Shown here in pieces: positions 17,655 through 26,312 of a DNA stretch of 64,000 nucleotides (position 1 is its first letter; each line of letters starts with the position of its first letter). Origin of the DNA: Arthrobacter ruber (GTDB taxonomy: Bacteria; Actinomycetota; Actinomycetes; Actinomycetales; Micrococcaceae); NCBI RefSeq assembly GCF_002954225.1, contig NZ_PPTH01000017.1:501311-565310 (forward strand), read 5' to 3'. The notes below the pieces were generated by a model. That model was not told the origin of the DNA, ran no database searches, and worked only from the letters and a program-made list of their open reading frames with translations. The position numbers and the translations under genes are program-made.

Positions 17655-17660
17655 TGGAAG

Positions 17661-17748
17661 CGGAAGGTAAGGGATTCGAACCCTTGAGACGGGGTGACCG
17701 CCCACTGGTTTTCAAGACCAGCTCCTTCGGCCGCTCGGACAACCTTCC
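17661..17748 (-). tRNA. tRNA-Ser (anticodon TGA)
   Basis: An 88-nt class II tRNA with acceptor stem GGAAGGT/ACCTTCC, discriminator G, anticodon arm CTGGT-CTTGAAA-ACCAG, an extended variable arm and T loop GTTCGAAT. CCA is not encoded. It reads UCA and other UCN codons. Confidence 0.95.
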
Positions 17749-17806
17749 GCCGCTAGTGTTTCACGAAGGGCGGGCGGCGCCCAAATACCCGGGAGTGGAG
17801 GCAGGC

Positions 17807-18781
17807 ATGCGTGCAGTGGTGATCGAGGGTGCCGGCGGGCCGGACGTCCTCGCGGTGCGGGACGTCCCCGAACCCGTGGTGCGACCGGGCGAGGTGCTCA
17901 TCGACGTGGTCGCCGCCGGGCTGAACCGGGCCGACGTGCAGCAGCGTCGCGGTCTCTACCCGCCGCCCGAGGGTGCGTCGTCCCTGCCGGGCCTGGAGGT
18001 GTCCGGCCGGATCGCGGACGCCGGCGACTCCGCGTTCGCGGTGGGAGACGCCGTCGTCGCCCTCCTGGCCGGCGGCGGGTACGCCGAGAAGGTCGCCGTG
18101 CCGGCCGGGCAGGTGGTCCGTGCGCCCGACGGCGTGGATCTCGTGGAGGCCGCGGGTCTTCCCGAGACGGCGGCGACCGTGTGGTCGAACCTCGTGCTGC
18201 AGGCCGGTCTGGCCACGGGCGAGGACGTCCTGATCCACGGGGCGTCCGGCGGCATCGGCGTGATGGCCGTGCAGGTGAGCCTCGCCCTCGGCGCGGTACC
18301 CCACGTGACCGCGGGATCGACGGCGAAGTTGGGGATTGCCCGGTCCCTCGGGGTGCGGACCCTCATCAACTATCGCGAGCAGGACTTCGTCGAGGAACTC
18401 AGGTCTGCCACGGGTGGCCGGGGCATGGACGTCATCCTCGACGTCGTCGGCGCGAAGTACCTCGCGCGGAACGTCGAATCCCTCGCTCCCGGCGGACGGC
18501 TCGTGGTCATCGGCCTGCAGGGTGGTGCGACGGCGGAACTCGACCTCGGGATGCTCATGGGCAAGCGGGCGAGCGTCGCCGGGACCACGCTGCGGGCCAG
18601 GCCCGTCGGGGAGAAGACGGCCATCATGGCGGCGGTCCGCGACCACGTCTGGCCGCTCGTCGCCTCGGGGGCCGTGAAGCCGTTCGTCGGCCGGACCTAC
18701 CCGCTCGCACAGGTGGCCGAGGCCCACACCTACTTCGACGCCGGGGAGCACACCGGCAAGATCCTGCTGGTCATGGACTAG
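17807..18781 (+). CDS. NAD(P)H quinone oxidoreductase, zinc-independent MDR family
   Basis: Predicted 324-residue medium-chain reductase of the QOR/PIG3 type. The N-terminal GroES-like domain (residues 1-120) has the characteristic NRADVQQRRGLYPPP segment. The NADPH-binding Rossmann domain (about 125-260) has IHGASGGIGVMAVQ. Zinc-ligand cysteines are absent, as expected for this subgroup. It probably reduces quinones or enones with NADPH in the cytosol. The ATG is preceded by GGGAGTGGAGGC. Its stop codon overlaps that of the convergent FUSC gene in a shared CTAG. Confidence 0.9.
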   Translation: MRAVVIEGAGGPDVLAVRDVPEPVVRPGEVLIDVVAAGLNRADVQQRRGLYPPPEGASSLPGLEVSGRIADAGDSAFAVGDAVVALLAGGGYAEKVAVPAGQVVRAPDGVDLVEAAGLPETAATVWSNLVLQAGLATGEDVLIHGASGGIGVMAVQVSLALGAVPHVTAGSTAKLGIARSLGVRTLINYREQDFVEELRSATGGRGMDVILDVVGAKYLARNVESLAPGGRLVVIGLQGGATAELDLGMLMGKRASVAGTTLRARPVGEKTAIMAAVRDHVWPLVASGAVKPFVGRTYPLAQVAEAHTYFDAGEHTGKILLVMD

Positions 18782-19869
18782 GCCGTCCGGGCAGGAGTTC
18801 GCATGCACCGGCGCAGGTGCAGCGCCAGCACCAGGGCGATCCCGACGAACGCCCCGATCGCCGTCTCGACGGCCCGGTCCACGAGCAGCCCCGACGGGTC
18901 GGCGGGGTGTGCCAGTTGGGTCGAGACCAGGGCGAGGGGCGTGACGAAGGCCTGCGCGAGGGCGTACTGGCGCAGGATGAACATCTCCGCGGCGAACTGG
19001 GCGACGGCGATCACGAGGACGAGCTGCCACGCCGGCAGCCCCGGCAGCAGGATGAGCGCGGTCAGGGCGAGCCCGGCGACCGTGCCGAGGACTCGCTGGA
19101 GGCCACGGGTCACGCGGGCCCGAGCGGTCTGACCGACCAGCGGGACGGTCGCCGCGACCATGGCCCAGTAGGTGTGGCCGATCCCGAGCAGCGTCGCCGC
19201 GCCGCCCGCCAGCAGCGCCGCCACCACGTACAGGACCGACTCCCGCGCGAGGCCCGCCAGATGGCGCGCCGTCGGCCGGTCCGCCGGTGCCCGGCGCCAG
19301 GGCGTGCGGTGGCTGGGCCAGAGGGTGCCCGCCAGCCCCAGGAGTACGGCGAAGGCGACGGTGGCCGCAGCCGTGGCGAGCCCCTGCTCCAGCGGCGGCT
19401 GTGCCGGCACGGACGCGATGGCCGCGAACGCGAAGATGTGGAACAGCGATCCCCCCGGACGGAGTCGGAACAGGCCCGCGCAGAAGGTCCCGAGCCCGGC
19501 GACCGCACTGGTGAGCAGGATCAGGCCCCACGCGCCGACGTCGGCGCGTGCGGTCAGCGCCGCCGCGAGGATCACCGCGAGCATGAGACCGCCGCCTCGC
19601 AGCTGGGTGGCGAGGCGCGGACGGTGGGGTTCGTTGCGGCCGTAGATACCCGCGAAGGCCCCGAAGGTCGCGAACACGGCCAGATCGAGCCGGCCGAGCA
19701 GCAGGAGCGCGAACAGGGGGACGCCCACACCGATGGCGCACCGGAGGGCGGGATGGTGGTCGGAGGAGGGCGGTGCCATGTGTACGAGGTCACGGAGGAG
19801 GGGCACGGACTGCTGGCTTCCGGTCGGAGGGATCGACGGCGCCGCTGGCATCGAGTGGCGGAATGCCAC
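18778..19869 (-). CDS. FUSC family integral membrane protein
   Basis: Predicted 363-residue membrane protein with two sets of hydrophobic helices: about residues 45-190 and, after a soluble linker (WRRAPADRPTARHL), 212-350. This matches the fusaric-acid-resistance/aromatic-acid-exporter (FUSC) fold. The second half has GHTYWAMVAATVPLVG, a conserved FUSC region. A transport role for aromatic or other weak acids is likely but unproven. The GTG start at 19867-19869 is supported by TAGTGT ending 6 nt upstream (leaderless); a later ATG at 19777-19779 is an alternative. Confidence 0.85.
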   Translation of the reverse strand: MAFRHSMPAAPSIPPTGSQQSVPLLRDLVHMAPPSSDHHPALRCAIGVGVPLFALLLLGRLDLAVFATFGAFAGIYGRNEPHRPRLATQLRGGGLMLAVILAAALTARADVGAWGLILLTSAVAGLGTFCAGLFRLRPGGSLFHIFAFAAIASVPAQPPLEQGLATAAATVAFAVLLGLAGTLWPSHRTPWRRAPADRPTARHLAGLARESVLYVVAALLAGGAATLLGIGHTYWAMVAATVPLVGQTARARVTRGLQRVLGTVAGLALTALILLPGLPAWQLVLVIAVAQFAAEMFILRQYALAQAFVTPLALVSTQLAHPADPSGLLVDRAVETAIGAFVGIALVLALHLRRCMRTPARTA

Positions 19870-19875
19870 CGATCA

Positions 19876-19881
19876 ACACTA
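19876..19881 (-). promoter_or_regulatory. -10 element of the FUSC gene (leaderless)
   Basis: TAGTGT on the minus strand ends 6 nt before the GTG start and fits TANNNT; this decides the start codon choice. Confidence 0.45.
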
Positions 19882-19987
19882 CTCCCGTCACCGTGCCGCG
19901 CACCGCCGTTCCGGGACCGTCAGCATGCTTTCGGATGTCCGGAGGCTGTGCGAGGCTGGCAGGACAGCAACCGGAAGGAGCACCACC

Positions 19988-20233
19988 GTGGGCAGCACGC
20001 ATCACGACGACGAGGGCGGCCTCTCGCAGGCAGCCGACAGCTTCGCCGAGAACCTCGGTGACCAGGTACCCGATGGCGCGGACAACGGACCGGAGGATCG
20101 CGCGGACGGCGCCGCGGACGACCGCACCAGGACGCACTCGAGCATCAGCGAGGGCATGAACGCGAACGACGACGACGAGCCGCCCGCCGTGCTCGATGAC
20201 GGACCCGACGGGGGCTCGCGCGGCTCGTCCTGA
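19988..20233 (+). CDS. Small acidic hypothetical protein
   Basis: Predicted 81-residue hydrophilic protein from a GTG start with a very good ribosome binding site (GGAAGGAG, 6 nt before the start). It is rich in Asp, Glu, Ser and Gly, with a TRTHSSISEGMNANDDDE segment and no hydrophobic core or signal peptide, so it is probably disordered. I do not recognise a family. It lies divergent from FUSC and upstream of cstA by 244 nt. Confidence 0.6.
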   Translation: MGSTHHDDEGGLSQAADSFAENLGDQVPDGADNGPEDRADGAADDRTRTHSSISEGMNANDDDEPPAVLDDGPDGGSRGSS

Positions 20234-20477
20234 CGGGCCCCACGCGGCTCCTCCTGACGCCGCTCGCGCCGAGCTCGTCCCGACACCGCCGGCCGGGCAC
20301 GGTCCGCGGGGACAGGGATGCCGGCGCGGGCGTAACGCCGCCGGCAGGAAGGCGGTCGCTCGCCGCACCGGGAGGTGTGTTCGGCGCAATGCGCAGGTTG
20401 CCCTGCTTGTCCTGTGACGCAGACCTCACTAGGTTGCTACCTTCGTGTGCACCACACTCTCGCACTCGAGGAGCATC

Positions 20478-22754
20478 ATGAGTAAGAAGCAGAACGGATC
20501 CCACCGGCACGCCGACGTGCTGGTGACGGATCCGGACCTGCCGCCGGTCGCCGTCGACCCGCAGCAGGCCGAAGCAGAAGACCGCCGGTGGACGCCGGCG
20601 AAGATCGCCCTCTGGGTGGGCATCGCACTCCTCGGCGGTATCGCGTGGACGATGCTCGCCATCGTCCGCGGTGAGACCGTCAATGCCATCTGGTTCGTCT
20701 TCGCGGCCGTCTGCACCTACCTCATCGCCTACCGGTTCTACTCGAAGTTCATCGAGCGCAACCTGCTCAAGCCCGACGACCGGCGCGCCACCCCCGCGGA
20801 GTACAAGGCGGACGGCAAGGACTACGCCGCCACCGACCGCAGGGTCCTCTACGGCCACCACTTCGCCGCCATCGCCGGAGCCGGCCCGCTGGTGGGTCCG
20901 GTCCTCGCAGCACAGATGGGCTACCTTCCCGGCACGCTCTGGATCATCATCGGCGTCATCTTCGCGGGTGCTGTCCAGGACTACCTCGTCATGTTCTTCT
21001 CGATGCGCCGCGGCGGCCGTTCCCTCGGCCAGATGGCGCGCGAGGAGCTCGGGGTCATCGGCGGGACCGCGGCCCTCATCGCCACCCTGACCATCATGAT
21101 CATCATCGTGGCCATCCTCGCGCTCGTGGTCGTGAACGCGCTCGGAGAGAGCCCCTGGGGCGTCTTCTCCGTCTCCATGACCATCCCGATCGCACTCTTC
21201 ATGGGCGTCTACCTGCGCTACCTCCGACCCGGCAAGGTCACCGAGGTGTCCCTCATCGGCTTCGCGCTGCTGCTGCTCGCCATCGTCGGTGGCGGCTGGA
21301 TCTCCGAGACGGCCTGGGGCGTCGAGATCTTCACCCTCGACCGCATCACGATCGCCTGGGGCATCATCATCTACGGTTTCATCGCCGCCGTGCTGCCCGT
21401 CTGGCTCCTGCTGGCACCCCGCGACTACCTGTCCACGTTCATGAAGATCGGCACGATCATCATGCTCGCGGTCGCGATCGTCATCACGCGCCCGGAGATC
21501 AGCGTCCCCGCCATCACGCCCTTCGCGACCTCCGGGACCGGCCCCGTCGTCGCAGGCACACTGTTCCCGTTCCTCTTCGTGACCATCGCCTGCGGTGCGC
21601 TCTCCGGGTTCCACGCCCTGATCTCCTCGGGCACCACGCCGAAGATGATCGAGAAGGAACGCCAGACCCGCTTCATCGGCTACGGCGGGATGCTCATGGA
21701 GTCCTTCGTGGCCATCATGGCGCTCGTTGCAGCCCTCTCGATCGACCGCGGGATCTACTTCGCGATGAACTCCTCCGCGGCGGCGACCGGCGGCACCATC
21801 GAGGGCGCGGTGACCTTCGTCAACGGCCTCGGCCTCACCGGTGTGAACCTCACCCAGGAGGCCCTGAGCACGATGGCCTCGAACGTGGGCGAGGAATCGA
21901 TCGTCTCCCGTACGGGTGGCGCTCCTACCCTTGCCGTCGGTATCGCGCAGATCATGCAGGGTGTGTTCGGCGGCGCGGGCATGATGGCTTTCTGGTACCA
22001 CTTCGCCATCATGTTCGAGGCGCTGTTCATACTCACCGCGGTCGACGCCGGAACCCGGGTTGCCCGGTTCATGCTGCAGGACAGCATCGGCAACTTCGTG
22101 CCCCGCTTCCGCGACACCTCCTGGCGTGCCGGGGCGTGGATCTGCACCGCGATCATGGTGGCCGGCTGGGGAGCGATCCTCATCATGGGCGTCACCGACC
22201 CCCTCGGCGGTATCAACACGCTGTTCCCGCTGTTCGGTATCGCCAATCAGCTGCTGGCGGCCATCGCGCTCGCGGTGTGCATGGCGATCTGCGCCAAGCG
22301 GGGCCTGTTCCGCTTCCTGTGGATCCCGGCCCTGCCGCTCGCCTTCGCCGCGGTGGTGACCATCACGGCGTCGTTCCTGAAGATCTTCTCGCCCGTCCCG
22401 GCCATCGGTTACTGGGCGCAGCACACGGCGTTCAGGAACGCCCTGGCCGCCGGTGAGGAGAGCTTCGGCACGGCCAAGACGGTCGCCGCCATGGAGGCGG
22501 TGGTGCGTAACACCTTCATCCAGGGCACGCTGTCGATCATCTTCGTGGTGCTCTCCATCATCGTCATCCTGACGGCGATCCTCGCCACCATCCGGGCCTA
22601 CCGGCACGGCGGCGGCGAGGAGACCGAGGACGCCCCGGTGGCCTCACGCATCTTCGCACCAGCCGGCCTCATCGCGTCACCGGCCGAGAAGGAACTGGAG
22701 ACGCAGTGGGCGGCTCTGGAGCCGGGCAGGCGGCCCGCGAGGACGGGGCACTGA
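20478..22754 (+). CDS. cstA: CstA-family carbon starvation transporter
   Basis: Predicted 758-residue inner membrane transporter with about 16-18 hydrophobic helices from residue 45 onward. The CstA core is visible: RFYSKFIERNLL, YGHHFAAIAGAGPLVGP, and ISSGTTPKM with a DAGTRVARFMLQD helix. E. coli members import pyruvate (BtsT) or peptides (CstA). The ATG at 20478 follows CGAGGAG by 5 nt; an earlier in-frame ATG at 20445 lacks this. It overlaps the next gene by ATGA, so the two are translationally coupled. The 244-nt upstream region holds an inverted repeat GTGTG-CAC-CACAC (20445-20457) that could bind a regulator. Confidence 0.93.
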   Translation: MSKKQNGSHRHADVLVTDPDLPPVAVDPQQAEAEDRRWTPAKIALWVGIALLGGIAWTMLAIVRGETVNAIWFVFAAVCTYLIAYRFYSKFIERNLLKPDDRRATPAEYKADGKDYAATDRRVLYGHHFAAIAGAGPLVGPVLAAQMGYLPGTLWIIIGVIFAGAVQDYLVMFFSMRRGGRSLGQMAREELGVIGGTAALIATLTIMIIIVAILALVVVNALGESPWGVFSVSMTIPIALFMGVYLRYLRPGKVTEVSLIGFALLLLAIVGGGWISETAWGVEIFTLDRITIAWGIIIYGFIAAVLPVWLLLAPRDYLSTFMKIGTIIMLAVAIVITRPEISVPAITPFATSGTGPVVAGTLFPFLFVTIACGALSGFHALISSGTTPKMIEKERQTRFIGYGGMLMESFVAIMALVAALSIDRGIYFAMNSSAAATGGTIEGAVTFVNGLGLTGVNLTQEALSTMASNVGEESIVSRTGGAPTLAVGIAQIMQGVFGGAGMMAFWYHFAIMFEALFILTAVDAGTRVARFMLQDSIGNFVPRFRDTSWRAGAWICTAIMVAGWGAILIMGVTDPLGGINTLFPLFGIANQLLAAIALAVCMAICAKRGLFRFLWIPALPLAFAAVVTITASFLKIFSPVPAIGYWAQHTAFRNALAAGEESFGTAKTVAAMEAVVRNTFIQGTLSIIFVVLSIIVILTAILATIRAYRHGGGEETEDAPVASRIFAPAGLIASPAEKELETQWAALEPGRRPARTGH

Positions 22755-22963
22755 TGACCGTGCCGCAGGTCCTCTCCCGCGCACGCGACACCGCGCGTGA
22801 ACTCGCGTGGCTCTTCAAGGGGGTCATGGGGGAGAACGCGTACCAGGCGTACCTGGACCACCACGAGCGCACCCACGCGGGCGAGCTCCCGATGACGGAA
22901 CGCGAGTTCTGGCGGGACAAAACCGACCGCCAGGACGCGAACCCCGAGGGCCGCTGCTGCTAG
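22754..22963 (+). CDS. YbdD/YjiX family small partner of CstA
   Basis: Predicted 69-residue protein of the DUF466 family, almost always encoded next to cstA/btsT. The conserved core is FKGVMGENAYQAYLDHHERTH followed by TEREFWRDK. It ends in a Cys-Cys pair (PEGRCC), a common feature of this family. It is translated by overlap with the cstA stop (ATGA). In E. coli the homologues are needed for transport activity; here the same role is inferred. Confidence 0.9.
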   Translation: MTVPQVLSRARDTARELAWLFKGVMGENAYQAYLDHHERTHAGELPMTEREFWRDKTDRQDANPEGRCC

Positions 22964-22974
22964 CGGGCTCCCAG

Positions 22975-23016
22975 CGAGGAAGCCGGGCACTCCGTACGGA
23001 GTGCCCGGCTTCCTCG
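22975..23016. terminator. Perfect 42-nt palindromic terminator
   Basis: Positions 22975-22994 are the exact reverse complement of 22997-23016, with the self-complementary TA at the centre. It lies 12 nt past the cstA-ybdD operon and 42 nt before the convergent ABC permease stop, and should work in both directions. Confidence 0.85.
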
Positions 23017-23057
23017 TGTTCGAGCTGCGCCCGCTCGGGCGGATCCGTTCCGTACCG

Positions 23058-23834
23058 TCAGCGCTTCTCCCACCGGAAGCGCCTGGCGGCGACCAGGTAG
23101 GGCAGCACGATCCAGGCCAGGATCACGACGGCGGCCCCGGCCACGGAGGCGTCGAGGGTCCCGGCGCCCCAGCCCGCCATGAGGAGGTTCTGCAGTGCCC
23201 CGCCCGGGGTCAGGCGGGAGAGCATCTCGAAGCCGTCGTCGAACGCGGTCCAGAAGAAGGTGCCGATGACCACGAAGAAGAACGGGAGCGTGGTGATCTG
23301 GGCCGCAGCGGCTGAGGGGGTGAAGACACTGGTCAGCATGCCGGCGGTCGCGCACAGGGCGAGGAAGCCGAAGACCGCGCCGAGCACCACCAGCGGCCGG
23401 GTGGGGGCCTCCACACCCGCGACCGCGAAGCCGACGCCCACGAGGGCCAGCTGCGCGGCGACGAGCGCCACGATGGGTGTGAGCATCCCGAGCCAGATCA
23501 CGGTGTCCGATGACTCCCCGCTGCGGAGCCGCTTGAGGAACAGCTCCTGCCGCCGTGTCGCGAGGGTGGTCGTGGCGGTAAGGTAGACGCCGAGCAGGGC
23601 CACCACCATGAGGGTCAGGCCCACCAGGACGGCGACGCCGGAGGGGCCGGTCATCTGGTCCGCGCCGACGTAGTACATGTAGACGGCCATGGCGACGGGC
23701 ATGAGCACGGCGCCGGTGAGCACCGTCTTGTTGCGGAAGATGATCCGCAGTTCCATGAGCGCGATGGCGAGGATGCGGCTCGCGGACGAGGGGCCGTGCA
23801 GGGCGTCCGAGGGGGTCTTGGTCAGGGTTGTCAT
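23058..23834 (-). CDS. ABC-2 type transporter permease
   Basis: Predicted 258-residue membrane protein with six hydrophobic segments (first about residues 41-60, IFRNKTVLTGAVLMPVAMA) in the ABC-2 layout, including the amphipathic stretch TRRQELFLKRLRSGESS. It would form the channel of an exporter with the ATPase encoded upstream. The ATG at 23832-23834 follows GGAGAGAACC. The operon is divergent from the two-component system, the usual layout for exporters controlled by a DesK/DesR-type or LnrJK-type pair. Confidence 0.88.
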   Translation of the reverse strand: MTTLTKTPSDALHGPSSASRILAIALMELRIIFRNKTVLTGAVLMPVAMAVYMYYVGADQMTGPSGVAVLVGLTLMVVALLGVYLTATTTLATRRQELFLKRLRSGESSDTVIWLGMLTPIVALVAAQLALVGVGFAVAGVEAPTRPLVVLGAVFGFLALCATAGMLTSVFTPSAAAAQITTLPFFFVVIGTFFWTAFDDGFEMLSRLTPGGALQNLLMAGWGAGTLDASVAGAAVVILAWIVLPYLVAARRFRWEKR

Positions 23835-23868
23835 GGTTCTCTCCGGTTCAGGGGTGCAAGGTCGGGGA

Positions 23869-24861
23869 CTAGGCGGCGAGGCTGACCCGGCGGAACACGG
23901 CGGCGAGGGAGGCCTCGGACGCGGACAGCCGGTCGAGTCGGATCCGGTGCTCGTCGGCCCAGGACAGCACCTTCCACAGGTCCTGCTGCAGGTCCAGGGA
24001 CGGCACGGCCACCCGCGTGCTGGCCGGCGTCGGAGTGAAGTCCGGGGAGAGGCCGAGGCGCGTGAGCTGCAGGACGTCGACGGCGGCGTCCACCTCGAAG
24101 GAGATGGCCGACGGTTCACGCCCCAGGACGTCCGGGAGGGTGCCTTCGACGGCGATGACGCCGTCGTGCATGATCGCGAGCCGGTCCGCGTAGGCCTCCG
24201 CCTCCTCGAGGTAGTGGGTGGTGAGGACCACCGTGGTGCCGGCGTCGTTCAGTCCACGCACCAGGTCCCAGGTGCGCTCGCGCGATTCGGGGTCGAGGCC
24301 CGTGGTCGGTTCGTCGAGGAAGAGGAGGTCCGGTTCGTTGGCGGTGGCGAGGAGGAGATCGAGGCGGCGGCGCTGCCCGCCGGAGAGCATCTTGACGCGG
24401 GTCGATGCCTTCCCTGCGAGGTCCAGCGTCTCCAGCCCCGTCCCGATGACGTCCTCGCGGGACCTGGACCGCGGGTCCGGTGAGGAGAGCCGGAGCCAGA
24501 GACGGCAGGTCTCCGCGACCGTGAGGTCGTCGGCGAACCCGGCCTCCTGCAGCATGATGCCGAGGCGGGGGCGGATCGAGGACTTGTCCCGGTAGGGGTT
24601 GCCGCCGAGCACGGACACCGTGCCCGACGTCGCTGCCCGGTGACCCTCGAGGGTCTCCATCGTGGTGGTCTTGCCTGCCCCGTTGGTGCCGAGCAGGGCG
24701 AAGAACTCTCCGTTGCGGATGGTCAGGTCGATGCCGCGCACGGCCTCGTAGGAGCCGTACGAGCACCGCAGGTCCCGTGCGGCGACGGCGATGGTGTCCG
24801 CGGGCTCGTCGGAGCGGCCGGCGGGGTGCAGGGTGGTCGGGGTGCTGGGTGAGCTGGTCAT
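23869..24861 (-). CDS. ABC transporter ATP-binding protein
   Basis: Predicted 330-residue ATPase. Walker A is GTNGAGKTTTMETL, the signature is LSGGQRRRLDLL, Walker B is LLFLDEPTTGLDPES, and the switch His is in LTTHYLEEAE. A C-terminal extension of about 90 residues follows, as in drug/lantibiotic export ATPases. The ATG at 24859-24861 has GGGAGG about 8 nt upstream; an ATG at 24892-24894 is less likely. It is the first gene of the exporter operon and probably regulated by the neighbouring two-component system. Confidence 0.92.
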   Translation of the reverse strand: MTSSPSTPTTLHPAGRSDEPADTIAVAARDLRCSYGSYEAVRGIDLTIRNGEFFALLGTNGAGKTTTMETLEGHRAATSGTVSVLGGNPYRDKSSIRPRLGIMLQEAGFADDLTVAETCRLWLRLSSPDPRSRSREDVIGTGLETLDLAGKASTRVKMLSGGQRRRLDLLLATANEPDLLFLDEPTTGLDPESRERTWDLVRGLNDAGTTVVLTTHYLEEAEAYADRLAIMHDGVIAVEGTLPDVLGREPSAISFEVDAAVDVLQLTRLGLSPDFTPTPASTRVAVPSLDLQQDLWKVLSWADEHRIRLDRLSASEASLAAVFRRVSLAA

Positions 24862-24938
24862 GGGTCCATCCTCCCGAGGATCACCGGGGCGCATCAGTGG
24901 CGGGGCGTCACCTCTTCCCGTGTCCGTTCCCACGCCGG

Positions 24939-24967
24939 GACCATGACATATGTCATGGTCCTACGAT
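24939..24967. promoter_or_regulatory. 22-bp perfect palindrome and kinase -10 element in the divergent promoter
   Basis: Positions 24939-24960 are a perfect palindrome centred on CATATG, with core CCATGACATATGTCATGG. TACGAT (24962-24967) lies just downstream and ends 7 nt before the kinase ATG at 24975. The palindrome therefore occupies the -35/spacer region, ideal for control by the NarL-type response regulator encoded two genes downstream. It also lies 78 bp upstream of the exporter start. Confidence 0.7.
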
Positions 24968-24974
24968 GGGAGCC

Positions 24975-26312
24975 ATGGCGTTCTTCAAGGCTCCTGCCCT
25001 GTCCCGGGAGAGGGCGGCGACGGCGGCCGACGCGGCACCGGGTGCCGAGACCGGCCGCGGCGTCCGCGCGACCTGGCGGTACACCGTCGGGTCGATCGTC
25101 TTCTACAGCATCTTCATCAGCATCATGGGCACGCTCTTCATGCTCGGCGGGGGCGACTACGGCCTGCAGGCCCTGGACATCGTCATCATCGCGCTCGCCG
25201 TCGCCTCGGTCGCCGCCCTGACCCGGTACTGCTGGTTCTTCCGCGGCGGACTCGGCGGCGGCCTGCCGGAGCGGAAATACACGCTGTGGCTCCTGCTTCC
25301 ACCGGCCGGGCTCTGGTTCCTGGGACTCGCCCAGCCCCACACCCTCTGGGTCGCCGGCATGCCGCTGTGGTTCGCGGCGAACGCCCTCGCCGTCGTCGTG
25401 GGCCGCCGCGCCCGCTGGTACGTCCTGGCCGCAGCGCTCGCCGCCCTCGTCCTGCACGGGCTGCTCGGGGCCCTGCTCGGCACCGGCGTGGGCGGCTTCG
25501 CGGACGACGGGAGTTTCTTCGCCATGGGCCTGTGGGCGGTTATGACGCCCCTGCTCTTCGTGGCCAGTATCTGGTGGTGGGAGATCGTGGTGCGCCTCGA
25601 CGACAGCCGCCGCACCTCCGGCGAACTCGCCGTGGCGCAGGAGCGGCTGCGCTTCGCCGCGGACCTCCACGACATCCAGGGCCACCACCTGCAGGTCATC
25701 GCACTCAAGACCGAACTCGCGGGGCGCCTGCTCGACGCCGATCCGGAAGCCGCACGGATCCAGATCGGCGAGGCCCAGCAACTGGCGCGCACGGCGCTGG
25801 AGGAGACACGAGCCCTGGTGCACGGCTACCGCACGGTCTCCCTCACCGCCGAGGCCGCCAATGCGGCCGAGGTCCTGCGGGCCGCCGGTATCGGTACCTC
25901 CGTGGAGATGGAAGCGGAGGGGCTGCCACCGGAGGAGAGGACTTTGTTCGGTCTCGTCATCCGGGAGGCCACCACCAACATCCTCCGCCACAGCGACGCC
26001 ACCACCGTGACCTTCCAGCTGGCACGCTCCGGCCCGGGATGGATCCTGGCGGTCTCGAACGACGGCGTCGGCGGCACCGCGCCGGAAAGCGGCGGATCGG
26101 GCATCGACGGCCTGCGCCAGAGGTTCGAGGCCGTCGGCGGAGCTGTCGGGGCGGGCATCGCCGACGGCCGGTTCGTCCTCACGGCCTCCGCCCCCGGGAC
26201 CCCTGATCCTTCGACGGGCATCGACCATGGGCGGGCGGCCCCGGGATCTCCTCCTGCCACCGCTGGCCGCTCGCGGGTGGATGCGGCGCACCCGCGGGGA
26301 GGACGGTCATGA
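24975..26312 (+). CDS. NarL-type (DesK-like) sensor histidine kinase
   Basis: Predicted 445-residue membrane kinase. Five to six hydrophobic helices lie between residues 36 and 205, with short loops and no large sensor domain, so the signal is probably sensed in the membrane. The HisKA_3 dimerisation helix has the phospho-acceptor His232 in DLHDIQGHHLQ. The ATPase domain has the N-box REATTNILRHS and the G-box GSGIDGLRQRF. The ATG at 24975 is preceded by TACGAT at 7 nt (leaderless) rather than by a well-spaced Shine-Dalgarno. The stop overlaps the response regulator start by ATGA. Confidence 0.9.
   Translation: MAFFKAPALSRERAATAADAAPGAETGRGVRATWRYTVGSIVFYSIFISIMGTLFMLGGGDYGLQALDIVIIALAVASVAALTRYCWFFRGGLGGGLPERKYTLWLLLPPAGLWFLGLAQPHTLWVAGMPLWFAANALAVVVGRRARWYVLAAALAALVLHGLLGALLGTGVGGFADDGSFFAMGLWAVMTPLLFVASIWWWEIVVRLDDSRRTSGELAVAQERLRFAADLHDIQGHHLQVIALKTELAGRLLDADPEAARIQIGEAQQLARTALEETRALVHGYRTVSLTAEAANAAEVLRAAGIGTSVEMEAEGLPPEERTLFGLVIREATTNILRHSDATTVTFQLARSGPGWILAVSNDGVGGTAPESGGSGIDGLRQRFEAVGGAVGAGIADGRFVLTASAPGTPDPSTGIDHGRAAPGSPPATAGRSRVDAAHPRGGRS

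Noticed and set aside
20413..20429. CRP-type site TGTGA...TCAC upstream of cstA
   Set aside because: The half-sites are 8 bp apart instead of 6, so it does not fit the CRP/GlxR spacing.
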